A stretch of DNA of 64,000 bases from Acanthornis magna. Lineage: Eukaryota; Chordata; Aves; Passeriformes; Acanthizidae. The position numbers were made by a program, and so were the translations under genes. The notes beneath the pieces are model-generated. The model had not been told where the DNA came from. It saw only the letters and a program-made list of their open reading frames with translations, and ran no database searches. The stretch's first letter is position 1, and every line of letters begins with the position of its first letter. Shown in pieces: positions 1 to 14,300 of this stretch. The DNA is taken from positions 14,069,501 through 14,133,500 of the forward strand of contig JAWUZG010000036.1 of the NCBI GenBank assembly GCA_036785705.1, read 5' to 3'.

Positions 1-2100
1 GTTTTTTGCATATAAAAATAGATAAATTAATTACAAAACCCTGATATTCACTATGTTGTTTGTAAAACAATTCAAACTTTTTATCAATAATTTTTCCATA
101 CCTTCATTAGTATTTCATCAGTTTGCCTCCTAAGATAACAGTGTAGCGTGTTTTATAGTTAAAAATTCCACTGCTCATGAGCGATTCTGCAGTTCTCAGA
201 CCATAGTTGCAGCTGAGATTGGAACCCTTTTAAATGACATTTTAAAGACTAGTGGCTTCATGTTTTTGTGTGTCCTTATGACATTTTTTCAGATTTCATT
301 TTCTAAGATGCAGAGAATTTTGTTTGTTTTTATGCCAGCGCACTAAATAATACCGTGAACAACTGTGTGCAATATTGAAATATATTTACAGAGTCCATTT
401 CCCTTTCTTTCTCCTTGTTCCCCAACCTGTGTTGTAGGTGTCCTGAGATTTCCTTTCAAAGGAACCTTTCATTTAGTCCCCAGCCTGCTTGATATGTCTG
501 AGTTTTGATATCCTGTGTTCCTGATAACTGCACTTTTCCAGTCACAGATAGTTCATAACACAGTTGCTATCTGCTTGTGCTTTTTGCATCACTGAAGGCA
601 GAAAAATTATGACTCTTGTATCGAAAGAAAAACAACACAAAAAAGTGAGAAATAGACGTAGTATGGAGATGTGATGACACAACTTGACTTCCAGGGGAGG
701 TGGAGAAGAAAAAGAGAACATACCATCTGCTGAGAGCATAATTTCCATGCCCTCTGAAGATATTTACCATATGGAGGGAACATTGGAACAAAATACTTAT
801 TCAAATGTGTGGCGGCAGATTGGTTTTTTCTTTTGTCCCCACTTAAAAAGCCAGTCCTCGAGGTAAAAGTACTTTCGGCCTCCCTGGGAAGTTATATCAC
901 GTATCTTTGGGAGAGGAATTTATTTGCTCCCCCTGCCAACTGACATAATTTGATCTGGTAATAAGTAAGACTCCCAGCTCTTCCTTGCAAATGTTGACAT
1001 CATTTTCCTGAAGCAATTATTCTCTCTAAGCAGCATGGTAGGAATAAATATTGCAGAAAACTTGATGGGGTTGTCAGGCTCTAGATGAAGCGGCTCAGGA
1101 AGCAGTAAAGAAGGGCATAGCTGTTCCCTCTTAGGCCTGTAAATTGCTTGGATTCTTTCTGGTAGCCTGAGAAGGTGACTTCTTTCTCAGGCTGGAAGTG
1201 TGGTTGTACTAATGTGTTGAAGGAGATAGAGAGACTGCTTCACTGATCCAGTAAAGGATGTTTTCAGTTAGAATGGGATAAAAACAGGAAAACAAGAATG
1301 TGAAATTTTTGGATATTTGAGGTGAGGTTTTGAGGGACCATATGTATGTTAAAGGAGTGTTTAGAGGAAGTGAGTTGCAGAGCAGCCAAATGTGGAATAG
1401 ACGGAAAGAGGGCATAAGATGAACCAGACGTGTAAACTATGGGTGGTTTGTACCTGTGTCCAAACATGCTCTGTGCCTGATGACCACTGCCTGCCCTGTG
1501 TTCTGAGTGCGTCCCTTACCCGTCTCGCAGTGTGATCTCACTCTGTTCATTGTGCATGTGTGCTGCAAGGACGAGGTGCGAGTGGGATTTGGGCCCAGCA
1601 ACCAAAGTCAGATGGTAGGAGTGGTCTGGCGTGTGGTGTGAAGATGTGGAGAAAGAGAGTCTCAGTTCCAGACACATATACCTGGGATTAGGAGTGGCTC
1701 TAAAACTCAGGTAGAGAGAATTAATGGTAATATGTATTCAGCAGTGTATGTTCGTAGAAAGTGATAGAAAAGATCACAAAGTAAAAAGTAGTTCCCAAAT
1801 ATTTGTTTCTTCTTTTATGTGATTTCTAGAATAAACACATTTACTGGTCTTTATGTAAAATTTAGACAAGGCATCAAGTTTTGTATTTTATGTAAATACT
1901 TGCTACAAACATAGAATAGAATACTTTTTCTCCACATTTATTTGCATTCAGCAAACTTAAAAATAGCTTGAGAAAAAGCACACAAAAATCTAGCAGTCCA
2001 TAGTAGTCTTTTTTGTTCAGGTTTTATTTGGCTGTTGATCTCTTCATTATACATTTCCTAAATGCCCTTTGATTTTTGTGGTGTCTGTGTTTTTTTGCAG
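1..2100 (+). other. IPO11: Intron of IPO11 upstream of the first visible exon
   Basis: AT-rich non-coding sequence; its 5' boundary lies before the window. I searched for the expected upstream coding sequence ending NEPINQ and did not see it. It contains a perfect 10-bp-arm inverted repeat at 1164-1193. No open frame here looks coding. Confidence 0.8.
1164..1193. repeat. Short perfect inverted repeat
   Basis: Arms agcctgagaa (1164-1173) and ttctcaggct (1184-1193) are exact reverse complements around a 10-nt loop. It may be chance. Confidence 0.5.
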
Positions 2101-2304
2101 ATAGCAACTCAAATCTCTGTACTGATTGCTAAAGTTGCCAGGGTGGACTGCCCGAGGCAATGGCCAGAACTCATACCCACTCTTGTGGAATCTGTGAAGG
2201 TGCAGGATGATCTTCAACAACACAGAGCACTGCTTACCTTTTATCACGTTACAAAGACCCTGGCATCTAAACGGCTTGCTGCGGATAGGAAGCTTTTCTA
2301 TGAT
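2101..2304 (+). CDS. IPO11: IPO11 visible exon 1 (about residues 105-172)
   Basis: Sixty-eight codons, phase 0 at both ends, with a polypyrimidine tract and gcag acceptor before it and gtaagt after it. It encodes [20 protein letters not shown] at the start and ends RKLFYD. This is the most conserved block of the family member and identifies the gene. The preceding coding exon (expected to end PINQ) is not in the window. Confidence 0.97.
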
Positions 2305-5300
2305 GTAAGTAATGTGATGCAGTATTGTAGAGCATGCAAATACTGTATTGTACATGCTTGCTTCTTCCTGAGCTTAGCTGGCAGGTCATTATTGGCATGT
2401 CTGTGGACTTTAATGTCTGCCCTTGAAACAGAAGTGCTCTTATGTTGTGTGTATATGTATACTGCAAAATAATTGGGCATCAGTATCTAGGGGAAATGTT
2501 TGAGATCTTTATTAATTTTGCATGCAGCTTGAATGTTGTTATTTTAGTTTGTGTAAAGAAGCAGAGCTTCATCTGCAGAACAATATCTGCATATCAGCCT
2601 TATCATGGCATACAGATGATCTTGCTTTTCTAAGAATTTATGGGTTTTTTTCAGAAGTGTGCTCTGGATTCATAATTCAGTATAGTCTTTAAACAACACT
2701 GGGGTTTAGACTTCCATACTACCATATTTTAGTTTTTATCATCAACAGGAATGTGTTTGAGGTTTTTCCAGGCCAGCTCTTCAGGTTAATTAAATGGCAA
2801 GATGTGAATGTGAATGCCAAAGCTCATCTCATGTAGCTTACAATTCTCCACTCTAAAAATCAACTGATTAGAACACAAATTTAACTTGGGCTGTAGGCTG
2901 TGCATCTCCAAACCCATTTGGAGCCAGGCAACGATGTAGTACAGTTAACTGAATTTAGTGAATTAAACATTTTTTCTGAACATATTATATTTGAATTTTT
3001 AAATTTTATTTTATTCCTTTGTTTTAAAGAAAGGAGTGAGCACAGAAAATGAAGACTGTTTAGGGAGGTTTACCTATATATGTAGAAAAAGAATTCTGTC
3101 TATGTAATCCATATAGTGAAATTTTAACAATCAGGAGTCTGAGGCACTGAAGACTGATTCTTTTAAATAGGACCTTCACTAACCTTTGCTTAGTCAAAGC
3201 CACTAAATAAACAGGTCATGTGCTTTTGACTCCATTGATGTAAGCCTATGTTCAGACTTCCTTAATTATGAAACTGTCAAGTGCTACCATAACTGAGCGA
3301 GAACACTTTTGTCTTCCATTTGTAATTCACATATCTTTGTCAGTCGAGCACCATCTGTGACCTGTAATGTGAATTAAGTTTGAGATTTGTTCAGTTCCAC
3401 CTGATTAGAAACTATCTGTCATTCTGTATTTTAAAAAAATTGAGGGGAAAAGGCAGTGTTTGCAGCTATCAGCAAAGTGACGTTAGTTTTGGAGTAGGCA
3501 TTGTTCAGTACTATTGCACGTGTAACTGCTGTCTCCCAGAATAAGCTGATTCAGACATTAACTAAACTGTGAGACAGACAGTTTGTCTTGTGGCAGAGGA
3601 GGTGATGAGGAGAGCTGATAATTTTCTGAAGCCTCATACCATGTTATACACCAGCAGCTCTATTTACTGAAAATCAGGTAAGAAAGGAGCCCTGAGTAGT
3701 TTTCTGTAAGGTGAGAGTCACAGATCCAAGTGGCCAGGGAAACCATTAAGTCTATCATGACATCTTCAAATTAAGACAAGATATTTTTGTGGAAAACATC
3801 TTTGAAACAGTACAACTCAGTACAACAAATAAGCAAATTAAATTTTGTGGCCCATGATACATACAAGAAGCTGGGTTAAACAATTTAATAGTCTAAATTG
3901 ACCTTTAAAATTTCGTGATTTATTTTGCTATATCAAAATTCAGGAAACAAAATATGTTCTTGATATTCCTTTTGCAGCTTACATCGAGTATTTACAGCTT
4001 TGCCTGTTCCTTGTGGAATCATCATACAGATACATTCCTACAGCAGATTTGTACAGGAGATGAAGCTGCAGCTGCAAATTCACTAGAAAGGACCTTGTTG
4101 TCATTGAAAGGTAATAATAGAGAATGATGTTAAGTATAAAGAATCAAGTAACTTTCTTCATAGTGAATGAGTAGAACTTCTTTGGTAAATAGTTCCCATT
4201 CTCTAACAAAGCCATGCTCACTGGGAAAAACTGTATTCTTGGCTTTATTTTACCTGTACTGTTAGCAAGGCAGGAGGAGGATTGAATGGGGAATGCTCAT
4301 GGGGTAGGGAGAGTGGGTAGTCTTGTTTCTCAGTATGCGAGAAACTGTGCATTTCACTGTGCATGTGGTGAGAAGTCAATGTCTAGGAGGTTGGAAAGAG
4401 GAGGGCATAATGGGGTGTTTTCTTACCTGTGATGTAATGTAGGCTTGCATGTCTTTAGCACTTAATTGAGAAAGCTAAGCTACAAGTTTCATTCTGTTAA
4501 TTCACCTTGTGTCCAGGGAAAAGCTAGCCTTAGCAGTCAGCGTATATTTTAGGTTGATGCTGAAAGGCTCATGAGTGGAGTAAATGCATATCCTGACTAC
4601 TTTGCTGCATTGAACAACTGAGATTTTTATATGCGGTGCTTGCAGTGTAGATAATACATGTCCTGAATTGTTTCAGCAGGTGCAGTGTGCAGCTTTTCTG
4701 GGTTACTGGTGGTGATAAACCTGAGAGAATTCACAAGTAGCTTATGGGCCTTACTTGACTGTACTTGGGCCTTTTCCTAAGGCAGAATCGTGCAGGGGTT
4801 AAATACTTAAGAGTTCTGCCAGAATTCTTCCTGACTGAGTAGTTCTTGGGAGTTCTCTTCATTACCTTACACAAAACGTATTTTTTAGTAATTCCAATAA
4901 GGTTAATGTTAGGTATGGATGAGGCATCAGGGGACCTAAAATTGCGTGTGTTTTTTAAAGCAGCAAGTGGAATTGTAATTGTGTTCAAAATCATTGAAGC
5001 AAGAGCTGATAAATAGCTACACAAGTAATTTCTTTTTCCTAGTGCTTCGGAAACTAACAGTCCATGGCTTTGTAGAACCTCATTGGAATGCAGAGGTGAT
5101 GGTAAGTAACATGTATATGTTTCTAGTTCTAGATTAGAAATATTTCGTGATGATTTCAAGTGTTGCTAGAGCTATATTTGAAGATCATTGGAAGGCACAC
5201 ACTTGATTATGCAAAGGAAGATCAAGCAACATTCTCTCAAAATTGTCCTCCCATCAGTCAAGAACTGCCAGATCCTAGATAGATTCTAAACATTAGGACA

Positions 5301-8300
5301 CTAATGGCATCATGTTTAAAAAAAGGAAAAGTACCCTTTCCAATTTAGGCAGCACATGATGGTGACACTTGCTGCTTACTGAAAGGTGTTTTGCATATGC
5401 TCTCTCCCCTTTGGTTAAAAGCATTTCATTTAGTGATAAACGTGATGCCATACTTAGCCTATCACATTCTGTTTATTGAGATAAAAGCCTGTGGCATGCA
5501 GCCCATGGAGAGGGTAGGCACTTTCCTTAACCCCAAATGCTGCCTGTTTTGCCGGAGGAATTGAGTACCTATGACCTACATCCTACACTGGGAAGCTGAG
5601 GACAGGGTAGAACTGGATGAGCATATTTTATAGGATATGTCTAGAGTTAACTATCCTTCCTTCTACTAGAGTTGCTATGGTAGTTGTGTGGTACTAATAA
5701 GGTCAGTTTGGATCATCTATGCAATCTGCTTGCTAGCTAATTATTAATTTCATGAGGAAATTGTTTATCTAAAATAATCAAATACATCAGCTAAAAGTTA
5801 TAAGGTCATGTCTGAACTGGTAACATATCTGAACTGACTTCAGTCTGACATAACTTTGTTCTCATAATACAGTGCAGAATAAGCTTCATCTTTAAAAGAC
5901 ACATTTGTTTTTCAGGGTTTTCTACATGCTGTATTTGAACGGCTGAAACAGTTTCTGGAGTGTAGTAAGTAACTGAGTATTTCTCTTTATTCATTGTTAA
6001 ACATGAGAGGCTGGATGAAAATATACAAGCTAGTGCATCATCACTAATAATTTACGTGCAAGGTCTTTTTTTCTAAGTGTGAAGCTATTTCTTTAAACGC
6101 TGCTGAAACTCCTGAAGAAGAATTCAGTAAAAGTGTCTTTTTGTATCAGCAGACTAAAATCACACAAAAATTGTATTTGGTGTAATAATTCAACGACTTT
6201 TTTATGAGAGTAGATATCTAAACTGACTAGAAAGAAATTTTTTAAGTTAAGTTATATGTAATTTTGATATTTTGATGAAGTTCTTTGGTTCAGGAGCCTG
6301 TACATAGGTAAGAGGGCTGATCTGGTCTTTGAGAAGAGATCCATCTCCTTTCTAGAAGAGATGGAAACTGCCGCTGTTTGCCGCTTTTGCTATACTACAG
6401 TCAGGTTCCTTCTGGCTCTTCTTTCATTTTTGACAAGAAAGGTGCATAGTTTGAATAAAAGGAATTGAAGGCCATCCCATATTGAAGTTTGATGATTATT
6501 ACAGTCCCCTAGAATATGAGGACTGTGGGGTTTGTGTATCCTAAGACGATAACTGAGCAGAACCTCTCCATTTCTATTTTCCTAATCAGTTGTTTTGCAA
6601 AAGCAGGTACAACTACCTTACAGGATTAGTGTTTACATTTATTATATAATTTTTCTGCCTGTATGCCTTCAATATGGCCCTTTTTGTTTTTTCTTTTTCT
6701 TTATAAAAGTTTTATCTGTTTTCTTTTTCTAATTCAGAGTATTTTCTAGTGTCCATAATAAATTATTCTTTAACATGGAGTTTCTAGAAAAGCACATAAT
6801 ATTATGCAGTAATAGTTTTATTAAAAGGATATTTTCATCTTTTCAATGCATATTTATTTTTTGTCTATACTAGCGTTTGGTTGCCTTATTTAAAAAGCTG
6901 TTTATCTTTGAATTTTCTGTAATGATGTCACAATTGTTGTAGCCTGATCAAGTCCAGTGAATTTCCCTGCAGCTGAGAGAAATGGTTTAAGGTTTTTTAT
7001 TCCCAGTACTGATTACCTTGAATTTGACTTCCAATTTATTCTGCCCTAAAACTATTTTCTGGCTGACATAATCTCCTAACTGCAGTAAAAATAAGTTCTT
7101 TTCTAGTGAATTTTTTAAAACTTAGCTATCCAGAAAGAAAATGGAAGTCTAAAAAATGACAGTTGTTAAATGTCTGATTTACCAGGTAGAAGTATAAGAG
7201 CAGAAAGCATATGCAGAGATCGTCTAGAAAAGACTATAATTCTGTTCACTAAAGTGGTAAGTAAAATCTCCTTTCAGTTACTTTATAGTTTATAGTTCTG
7301 GAGGAGTAGTCCAGACACATATGTGACTTAAAGTGAATATGTTTCAGACCTTTCAAAGAAACAAAAGAAGGTACTGCAACTTAAAATTTCATTATGAGAT
7401 GTATTTTTGAAGAAAAGGGTGTCTGTTTACTCATGGTGATGTAGATTAGCAGCAGCGAAGAAAACGTTTTCTTAGCTCACACAAAATTAAGTGCATTCCA
7501 TAAGTAAATTATTTAGCTAGGATTTGTTTAAAGAAGAGTTCTGGAAGTTTTGGTAGAAGAGTGGTAACGGTATTGAGGAATAAAGAAGTGACAGACTTTC
7601 CATCTTACCTTTTATGGGTAGTTACCTTGCAATTTCTAAGACTTTGTTACTTCTGTGGAATTACTGTCCACTCGAGTTAATCAAAAGAAAATTAACAAAA
7701 AACTCTTGCCTTCTGAGACTTGTATTGTGTAATACACTTGGAGTTGTCATCTGGTTCTGTGTAACTGTTACATGCATATTGTATAGCAAGGTAATTTTAA
7801 CATTGACACTTGATCTGTTTTTTTTAAAATTTATTTTAAGTTATAAAACCTACAGGATTCCCATTTTCAGTTTGTATTTAGGAGCCATGGGTGTATTTTA
7901 AACATTCAACCTAGTTATCAGAAGTGGAAAGCACCTATCAGCTTCACCAAAATTGAGCTGAAGATGCTCTGACACAACATTTTTGGTCTTTGTCATAGTA
8001 CGTGCATTGCAAATGTGCATCTTTTTTCACAGACCTGAAGAGAAAGTAAACTTGGTTAATAGATAATCTACCACCTGTAGAAATTCAGATACAGGAATTT
8101 AGTTTTAGGCATTTTTTGCAGTACTAAAGGAGATTAAAGGAATCCATCAGTGTATTTTAGAACAATCATTGGAAAAGCTAAGTTGAAGAAGCAAGTGCTT
8201 GTACTGCAGTGGTGGTGTTAGGGGGAAAGTTATATATATCCCTCATGCCTTTTTTTACTGAGACTAATTCTAATAGGGTTGAATTGTCTGCTGAAATACT

Positions 8301-11300
8301 CAGTTTTAAGTATGGCTGTTGTATTTTATTTACTACTAGCAAGATGGTCCAGTTAAAAATGAGTATTGTTTCTCATACTTAAAAAAAGGTAATTTTGAAC
8401 CCAAATCCAGAATTTTGGTATTAAATAATGTGTCGTTAACAATTGATACAATTTCCTGTGTGTGTTCAGTTTTCTGTGATTTTATATAAATTGGCACTTG
8501 TTTTTGATAACTAGTTTACTAAAGCATTTACTAAGCCTTGTACTCAAGGTGTTTTGATTTCTGTGTTTCTACTTCCTTTTTTTTAAGCTTTTGGACTTCC
8601 TGGATCAACATCCTTTCTCGTTCACTGCTTTGATTCAGAGATCACTGGAGTTCTCTGTAAGCTATGTTTTCACAGAAGCTGGTGAAGGAGTTGTATTTGA
8701 GCAGTTTATTGTACAATGCATGAATCTTATTAAGATGATTGTAAAAAATTATGCATACAAGCCATCAAAAAATATTGAAGGTACTGTTACTATTTACTAA
8801 AATAATTTTTTTTGTCCTGAGAAACATTATTCCAGCTATTCCCAGCATTTTAACTTTTTCTTAATGTTTTAATAGTTATTGAAATGTATATGGTTCCGTC
8901 TTTATATTGATAATAGTTATTTTAATTTTTAAGGAGTTAATGCATATAAATAATGACATGCCAAAGGAATTTTAAATGCAAAAGGGCCACAAATATCTTT
9001 TCTTTTTTGATTGTTTTAGTTTCCACTGAACTGATTTTAAAAAGTATTGAGGTTTATTTTCATCAACTAGTTTGTTGTATCTTTCCTGTGAGATATGTTT
9101 GATAAAATAGTGCATTTTCTGTAATTAACTAATACCACTACAATGTAATACAGAAACACAGTAGATTGGAGATGCAGTTGAATATAAAGAAGTTCATATG
9201 TTTTGCTTTGTAAGACTGTGCTTCATTTTGAAACTTCCTAAGCTACTGTATGTATGAATTTAAAAAATAGCTCAACCTTTCACTTTAGTTTTGCATGTGG
9301 CAATGACTAGATAACAATTAGCATTCTGTTCATGAATTTGAAAAAAAGTTTCATAAATGTGCTTGTATGTGTCAGATAGCTTGCTTAAAAACCTGCTTAC
9401 CACCTGAAAGTCAGTTAAAGTCTGCCATGAAAATACATTTTTTCTGGTTTTCTTAGAGGATAAGAATTTTTATTGATTTATTTCTTTCTAACTTCACTAG
9501 ACTAGTCTTTGTTCATTAAGCCACTTAATTGTAATCTGAAATCTTCATGTTTTATTTCAGACAGCAGTCCTGAAACTCTTGAAGCACATAAGATAAAGAC
9601 AGCTTTTTTCACATACCCAACACTAATGGAAATATGTAGGAGATTAGTCACTCACTATTTCCTTCTGACAAAGGAAGAACTGACCATGTGGGAAGAGGAT
9701 CCAGAAAGCTTTAGTAAGAAACATGCTGTATTGCTGGTTGTAGTTTAATTAGATATTTATATAAGTGCTTCATATCCACATTGTCTCTACAAATTGCCTG
9801 CTGCAGTATTGGCCACTTTATTTCCTGCAGTCTTCTTACATGGGCAAAAAAAGTATAAATTCCCTTTTGACATTGTTTTTGTAATAAGAGATTTCTCAGT
9901 AGTCTATAATACTCTCTTATCCAAACTTTGTTTGAACTATAGTTGAAATAATTCTTTTTTCTTTTCTTTGTGAAATAATAGCTGTAGAAGAGACTGGAGG
10001 AGATTCTTGGAAGTACAGTCTCAGAGTAAGTGTTTCAATTTGAAAGAAACTCATTAAACATTCCTGGATGCAATTCTTGATAGTGTTGTAACCAAGAGAG
10101 ATAATACTAAAAAGAAAAATCTTTATATTTCTTTCAATTTACTTAAGTTTAACTTTACTTTTATCAATGTTTAAACTTGTTGAAATACATGGGAACCTAT
10201 GCACTTCATATTTTAGGAGGGTGGGAAAAGGCATTTGCTTCAGTGTTTGAATTATGTAGCATTTGGTTAAAGCCAGTAGAAGTTGTCTCTTTTTTTAAGC
10301 TGATAACTGATGTAACCACTTATGACTTTGTTAGTAGACATGATGAATGAAAGAAGTTCCAGATATGTCTTTACTAGTTAATTATATTCATTAATTAGTT
10401 ACTGTATTAGTTAATTTAGTTGAGATCAGAAATATGCTGTTGTAGCGTATCTCCCAGTTGTGACTGCTGTGGTTTGCTTTGCAGAGAGATCTCAAAGTTC
10501 ATTTGCTGGGTTACTTTTATTTTAAAACTAAATAACCCAGCATGTTGTATCTTGTGTGTTCCAGTTGCAAAAGGGTGTTCAGTCCAAGTCGTTGACTTAG
10601 AGCTGACACAAATTCAAGCTGTGACACACCTGCAGTGTGGTCACTGGCTGTGCAGCACCAGCTCTTTCACTCCACAGAGTCATTGTTCTTCTGCTGCGGA
10701 ACTGGTTGATATAGATGCAGCCATCAAATTCTTGCTAACATTAAGCACAATGCGTAGTGGGAGGAGGGCTATTTCTTATAATACTAATTTTGCTAAGTAT
10801 GTTGTATTTTAAGTTATGACCTTCAGTGCAAGGTATTCAGCACTTAAAATTCTAGTATAAAATGTATTTTAATTGCTTTTAATAGATTCTAAACCAGATC
10901 TTTTAATTTTTCAGCCATGCACAGAAGTTCTTTTTATTGATATTTTTCATGAATATAATCAGACTCTTACCCCAGTTCTTTTAGAAATGGTTCACAGTCT
11001 AGAAGGTAAGTTCTTTAAGTACAAAATATAGAATTCTTTAAATTCATGCTTGTCAACTATTAAACAATTTCACCTTGTAATTTCAAAGTTTATATAGTAC
11101 GCTCTCTCTGTGTGTTTGAAAGGACATGTTAATATTTTAAAATTATTTCTAAACCTAAGGGAAATGCATTGTGTATCTAGGAGGAAGTCCTGAAGGCTCT
11201 TTGCTTTTATCATAACTATTTTAGGTGATTTAGGCATTTGTAATTTCAGGCTTTCTTGGTAGTGATCCACAAGCTTAATGAATTCTATAGGTTGTTTTTT

Positions 11301-14300
11301 GTCGGGAACTTCTTGTTCAAATGTCGCAAGGCAGTTCATGCTGTGTCTGTCAAAATCTTGGGGGAAAAAAAGACTTCAAAAGAAAAGGTTTTAAGTTCAG
11401 CTGTCACTTTGGAGAATCTAGAGGACTTTCCAAATCTGAAGAATCTGCTTAAAAAATTTATGGGTTTTCTGTATGAAGATTGAATTATTCATAGGTTGAG
11501 GAATGATTCTTATTTTCTTTCTGTTTTAATTCATGATTCTTTGCCCCCAAACTAAGTTTTATAATGGCCAGGAAAGATAATAAGTGGGAGTGGCTTTTTT
11601 TTTCACTGTCATTTCAAGGTCAGGTTGTTTCCCCACACTGTGTCTTAGTTGACTTACAGTATTTTGTATTTGCTTATCAGAAAGCATCATCACCTTCTAT
11701 AAAAATAAAATTAATACTCAATTTCTGAGGGTGGTTTCTGACTTCACAGAATCCCTTCATAAAATACTTTGTGTACGTAGGTTTTGGGTGGCTTGTTGTG
11801 CTGTGATAGGGGAGTAGTAAATGGTTCCTTATAATAGCATTGACAGTTAATGTGTTTTCCAAAAATTACATGAGTTAATACTACAGTGCTAAAAGGTATA
11901 CCTTAACATTTTTGACTCTCCTGTGGCCCATAGCAGCTTTCTTCTGCTCTTCATGTTTTCAAATTGAGACTTACTGTTGAAGTATTAGCTGATATGAACA
12001 ATTCATTAGTTCTTAAAACTTTGGAAAATCTTTTCTTATATGCACACATATATAAAAAGTAAGGGAGCTAGGTCTAGGACATTTTGGATGTGGTACTATG
12101 TGGTTGACAGTCACCTGCAGTTTACAGGTTTTGAGTCTTTACAGGTTAATTTAAAATTACTTGCTTCTGGCTTACCTGTATGTTGCTATTAAAAATGTTC
12201 AACTCCAAAGAAGTAAAAAATAGGGTGTGAAAGCAGGGATTTGATTTTGGTACCTTCACTGAATGAAGTATCAAAACTGAAGTGACTAAACTTGTAAATG
12301 AAATAAAAACAGTGAGAGTCTTAATTCATGTCTTACTTACTTAAAGCATTTAAATGCAAAGTTGCTTACGCTCCTTGTTGTAGTGACACTTTTTAATTTA
12401 TTTTAACTTTGGCTTGTAGGATCTACCAACATGGAAAATACCAATGCTATACTGATTAAAGATGCTGGTAAATTAACTTTTACTTTATCTTTGAAGTAAC
12501 AGAACCACTTTCATGTATGTATTTGACTTCTTAAAAATTGCATGAAGAATTTGCAAGATTTCTTTAAAGTTGTTTGGAAAGTGGGACCTCAATCCTAATT
12601 CTCCTTTCATTTGATGTCGGTCTTCACTTTTGAAAATGTTTATGTAAAAATACAGTGCTTTTTTGGCTTTTTTTCTGAAACAGGCATTCAGACAGTCTCC
12701 TTTACTGTCCTTTTTTGCTCTGTCAAGTAAATGACCTCCAGTGCTTTCATGGAGATACTCTGTTTTGCAAGTGAGGAGATTTTATGTCAAAAGAAAAGAA
12801 TTGTTGCTTATGGAACCATCCCTGATGATAGAATGAGATCCTCATTGTTCCTATGGCTTCTAGCTATTTTCAAAAGTCTAACCTTTCTTCTGCAGTGTCT
12901 TTCTTTCACTAACAATTTCCACGAGAGGTCCTTTCACCATGGTCTGATTAAGCTTTCTAAAGAAAGATATGCTTTAGTTTTGTTTTCTTTATTATGTTCA
13001 GGTTACCAAAATGTGGTTTGAATATTAAATTAATCTGATTATTTAGTATTAAAAAGTTAACATTTAAGCAAACAATAAGCATAACTATTGTTTTTCCCCA
13101 GTGTATAATGCGGTTGGACTGGCTGCTTATGAACTATTTGATAGTGTGGATTTTGATCAATGGTTTAAAAATCAACTATTAGCAGAACTACAGGTTTCTC
13201 ATGACAGGTAAACACCTTGGTTTGTTATGCCTTCATCATTTAAATACAAACTGTTGATACAAATCTGATAAGATATAATGGCTAATTGCCGAGTTGAAAA
13301 ATATTCAGCCTTTAAACATATCCACTAAATGAAGAGAGGTATGAAATGCATACAGGTAACTGATACAGTCACAGAAGTGACAGTGTTCTTGACAGTTTAT
13401 TTAAATTGCTGTAGGGTGGATAGTTCCAGGGTTCTCTAAAAGTACATTAAGTGTGTCTTCTTGCATACATTATAGCTGACTAAACCTTCTCAGGATAGCC
13501 ACCTTTGCTTGTTGAAAAGAAAATATTTAGGCCTCCAGAGACTGGGGTCCTATAGACAGCAAAGTCCAACAGAATTCTGTGGAAATAGTCCCTGTAAAAC
13601 TGTAGTTTAGCCAAAACAGTGATTTGTTCTTCACTGGTAATTCTGTTCAGTTAATTTTGCCTGCTGCAATAAAGAGGGGATATAAGGATTTGGGTTGTGT
13701 TGTAAAGTGTGAATGATTGCAGGCTTGTTCTATATGAAGAGTTTTATAGTCCATCCACTGTGGTGTTTTCTTCTCACCAAGGTCACCCTCACTTGGATGG
13801 CCTTCACATGAGTACCTCTTATTGTTTAGCAGATATCATGGGATATTTTGAACGATCATTTTTGGCATCTCAGTACAGACTGAGCTGTCGCTCTTTGTAA
13901 CTGTCTGGAAGATACTGTTCCTCCCTTTTCCTCAACCTCCCTCTTTCCCTAGGGGAAGGACAGTGACCACTATTGTGCATGCTAATCCTTATCACACAAG
14001 TTCAAATCAGCCTTTGACTCTAAATAAGTATGTCCTGTTTTTCTCAATACAGTTATTAGCAGTGACCTGAATGTCCTTTGAAGACTGTTAGTATGTTTTT
14101 CTTATACGTTTGGAATTCATTTTACCAGTGGCAATTGTTATCTGAAACATGAACTAATTTGTTTTCTTATACCCTTAGGAGCTAATATAAATTGTAAATT
14201 ATTTTCCATAATGGGTTGCTAGACAGCTCTTTTATTTCCAAATGCTCTATTTACAAATAGAATTCAGTTTCCTGTAGAGTGGAAGATCCTGTTAAACTCA

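Noticed and set aside
684..866. 60-codon frame with a hydrophilic, exon-like peptide
   Set aside because: It does not match the expected upstream IPO11 residues and lacks flanking splice signals in a consistent phase.
4731..5159. 142-codon minus-strand open frame
   Set aside because: It overlaps IPO11 visible exon 3 on the opposite strand and shows no protein family pattern.
10420..10812. 130-codon plus-strand open frame
   Set aside because: It lies wholly inside an IPO11 intron, has no recognisable domain and no splice or promoter context, and its Cys content reflects base composition.
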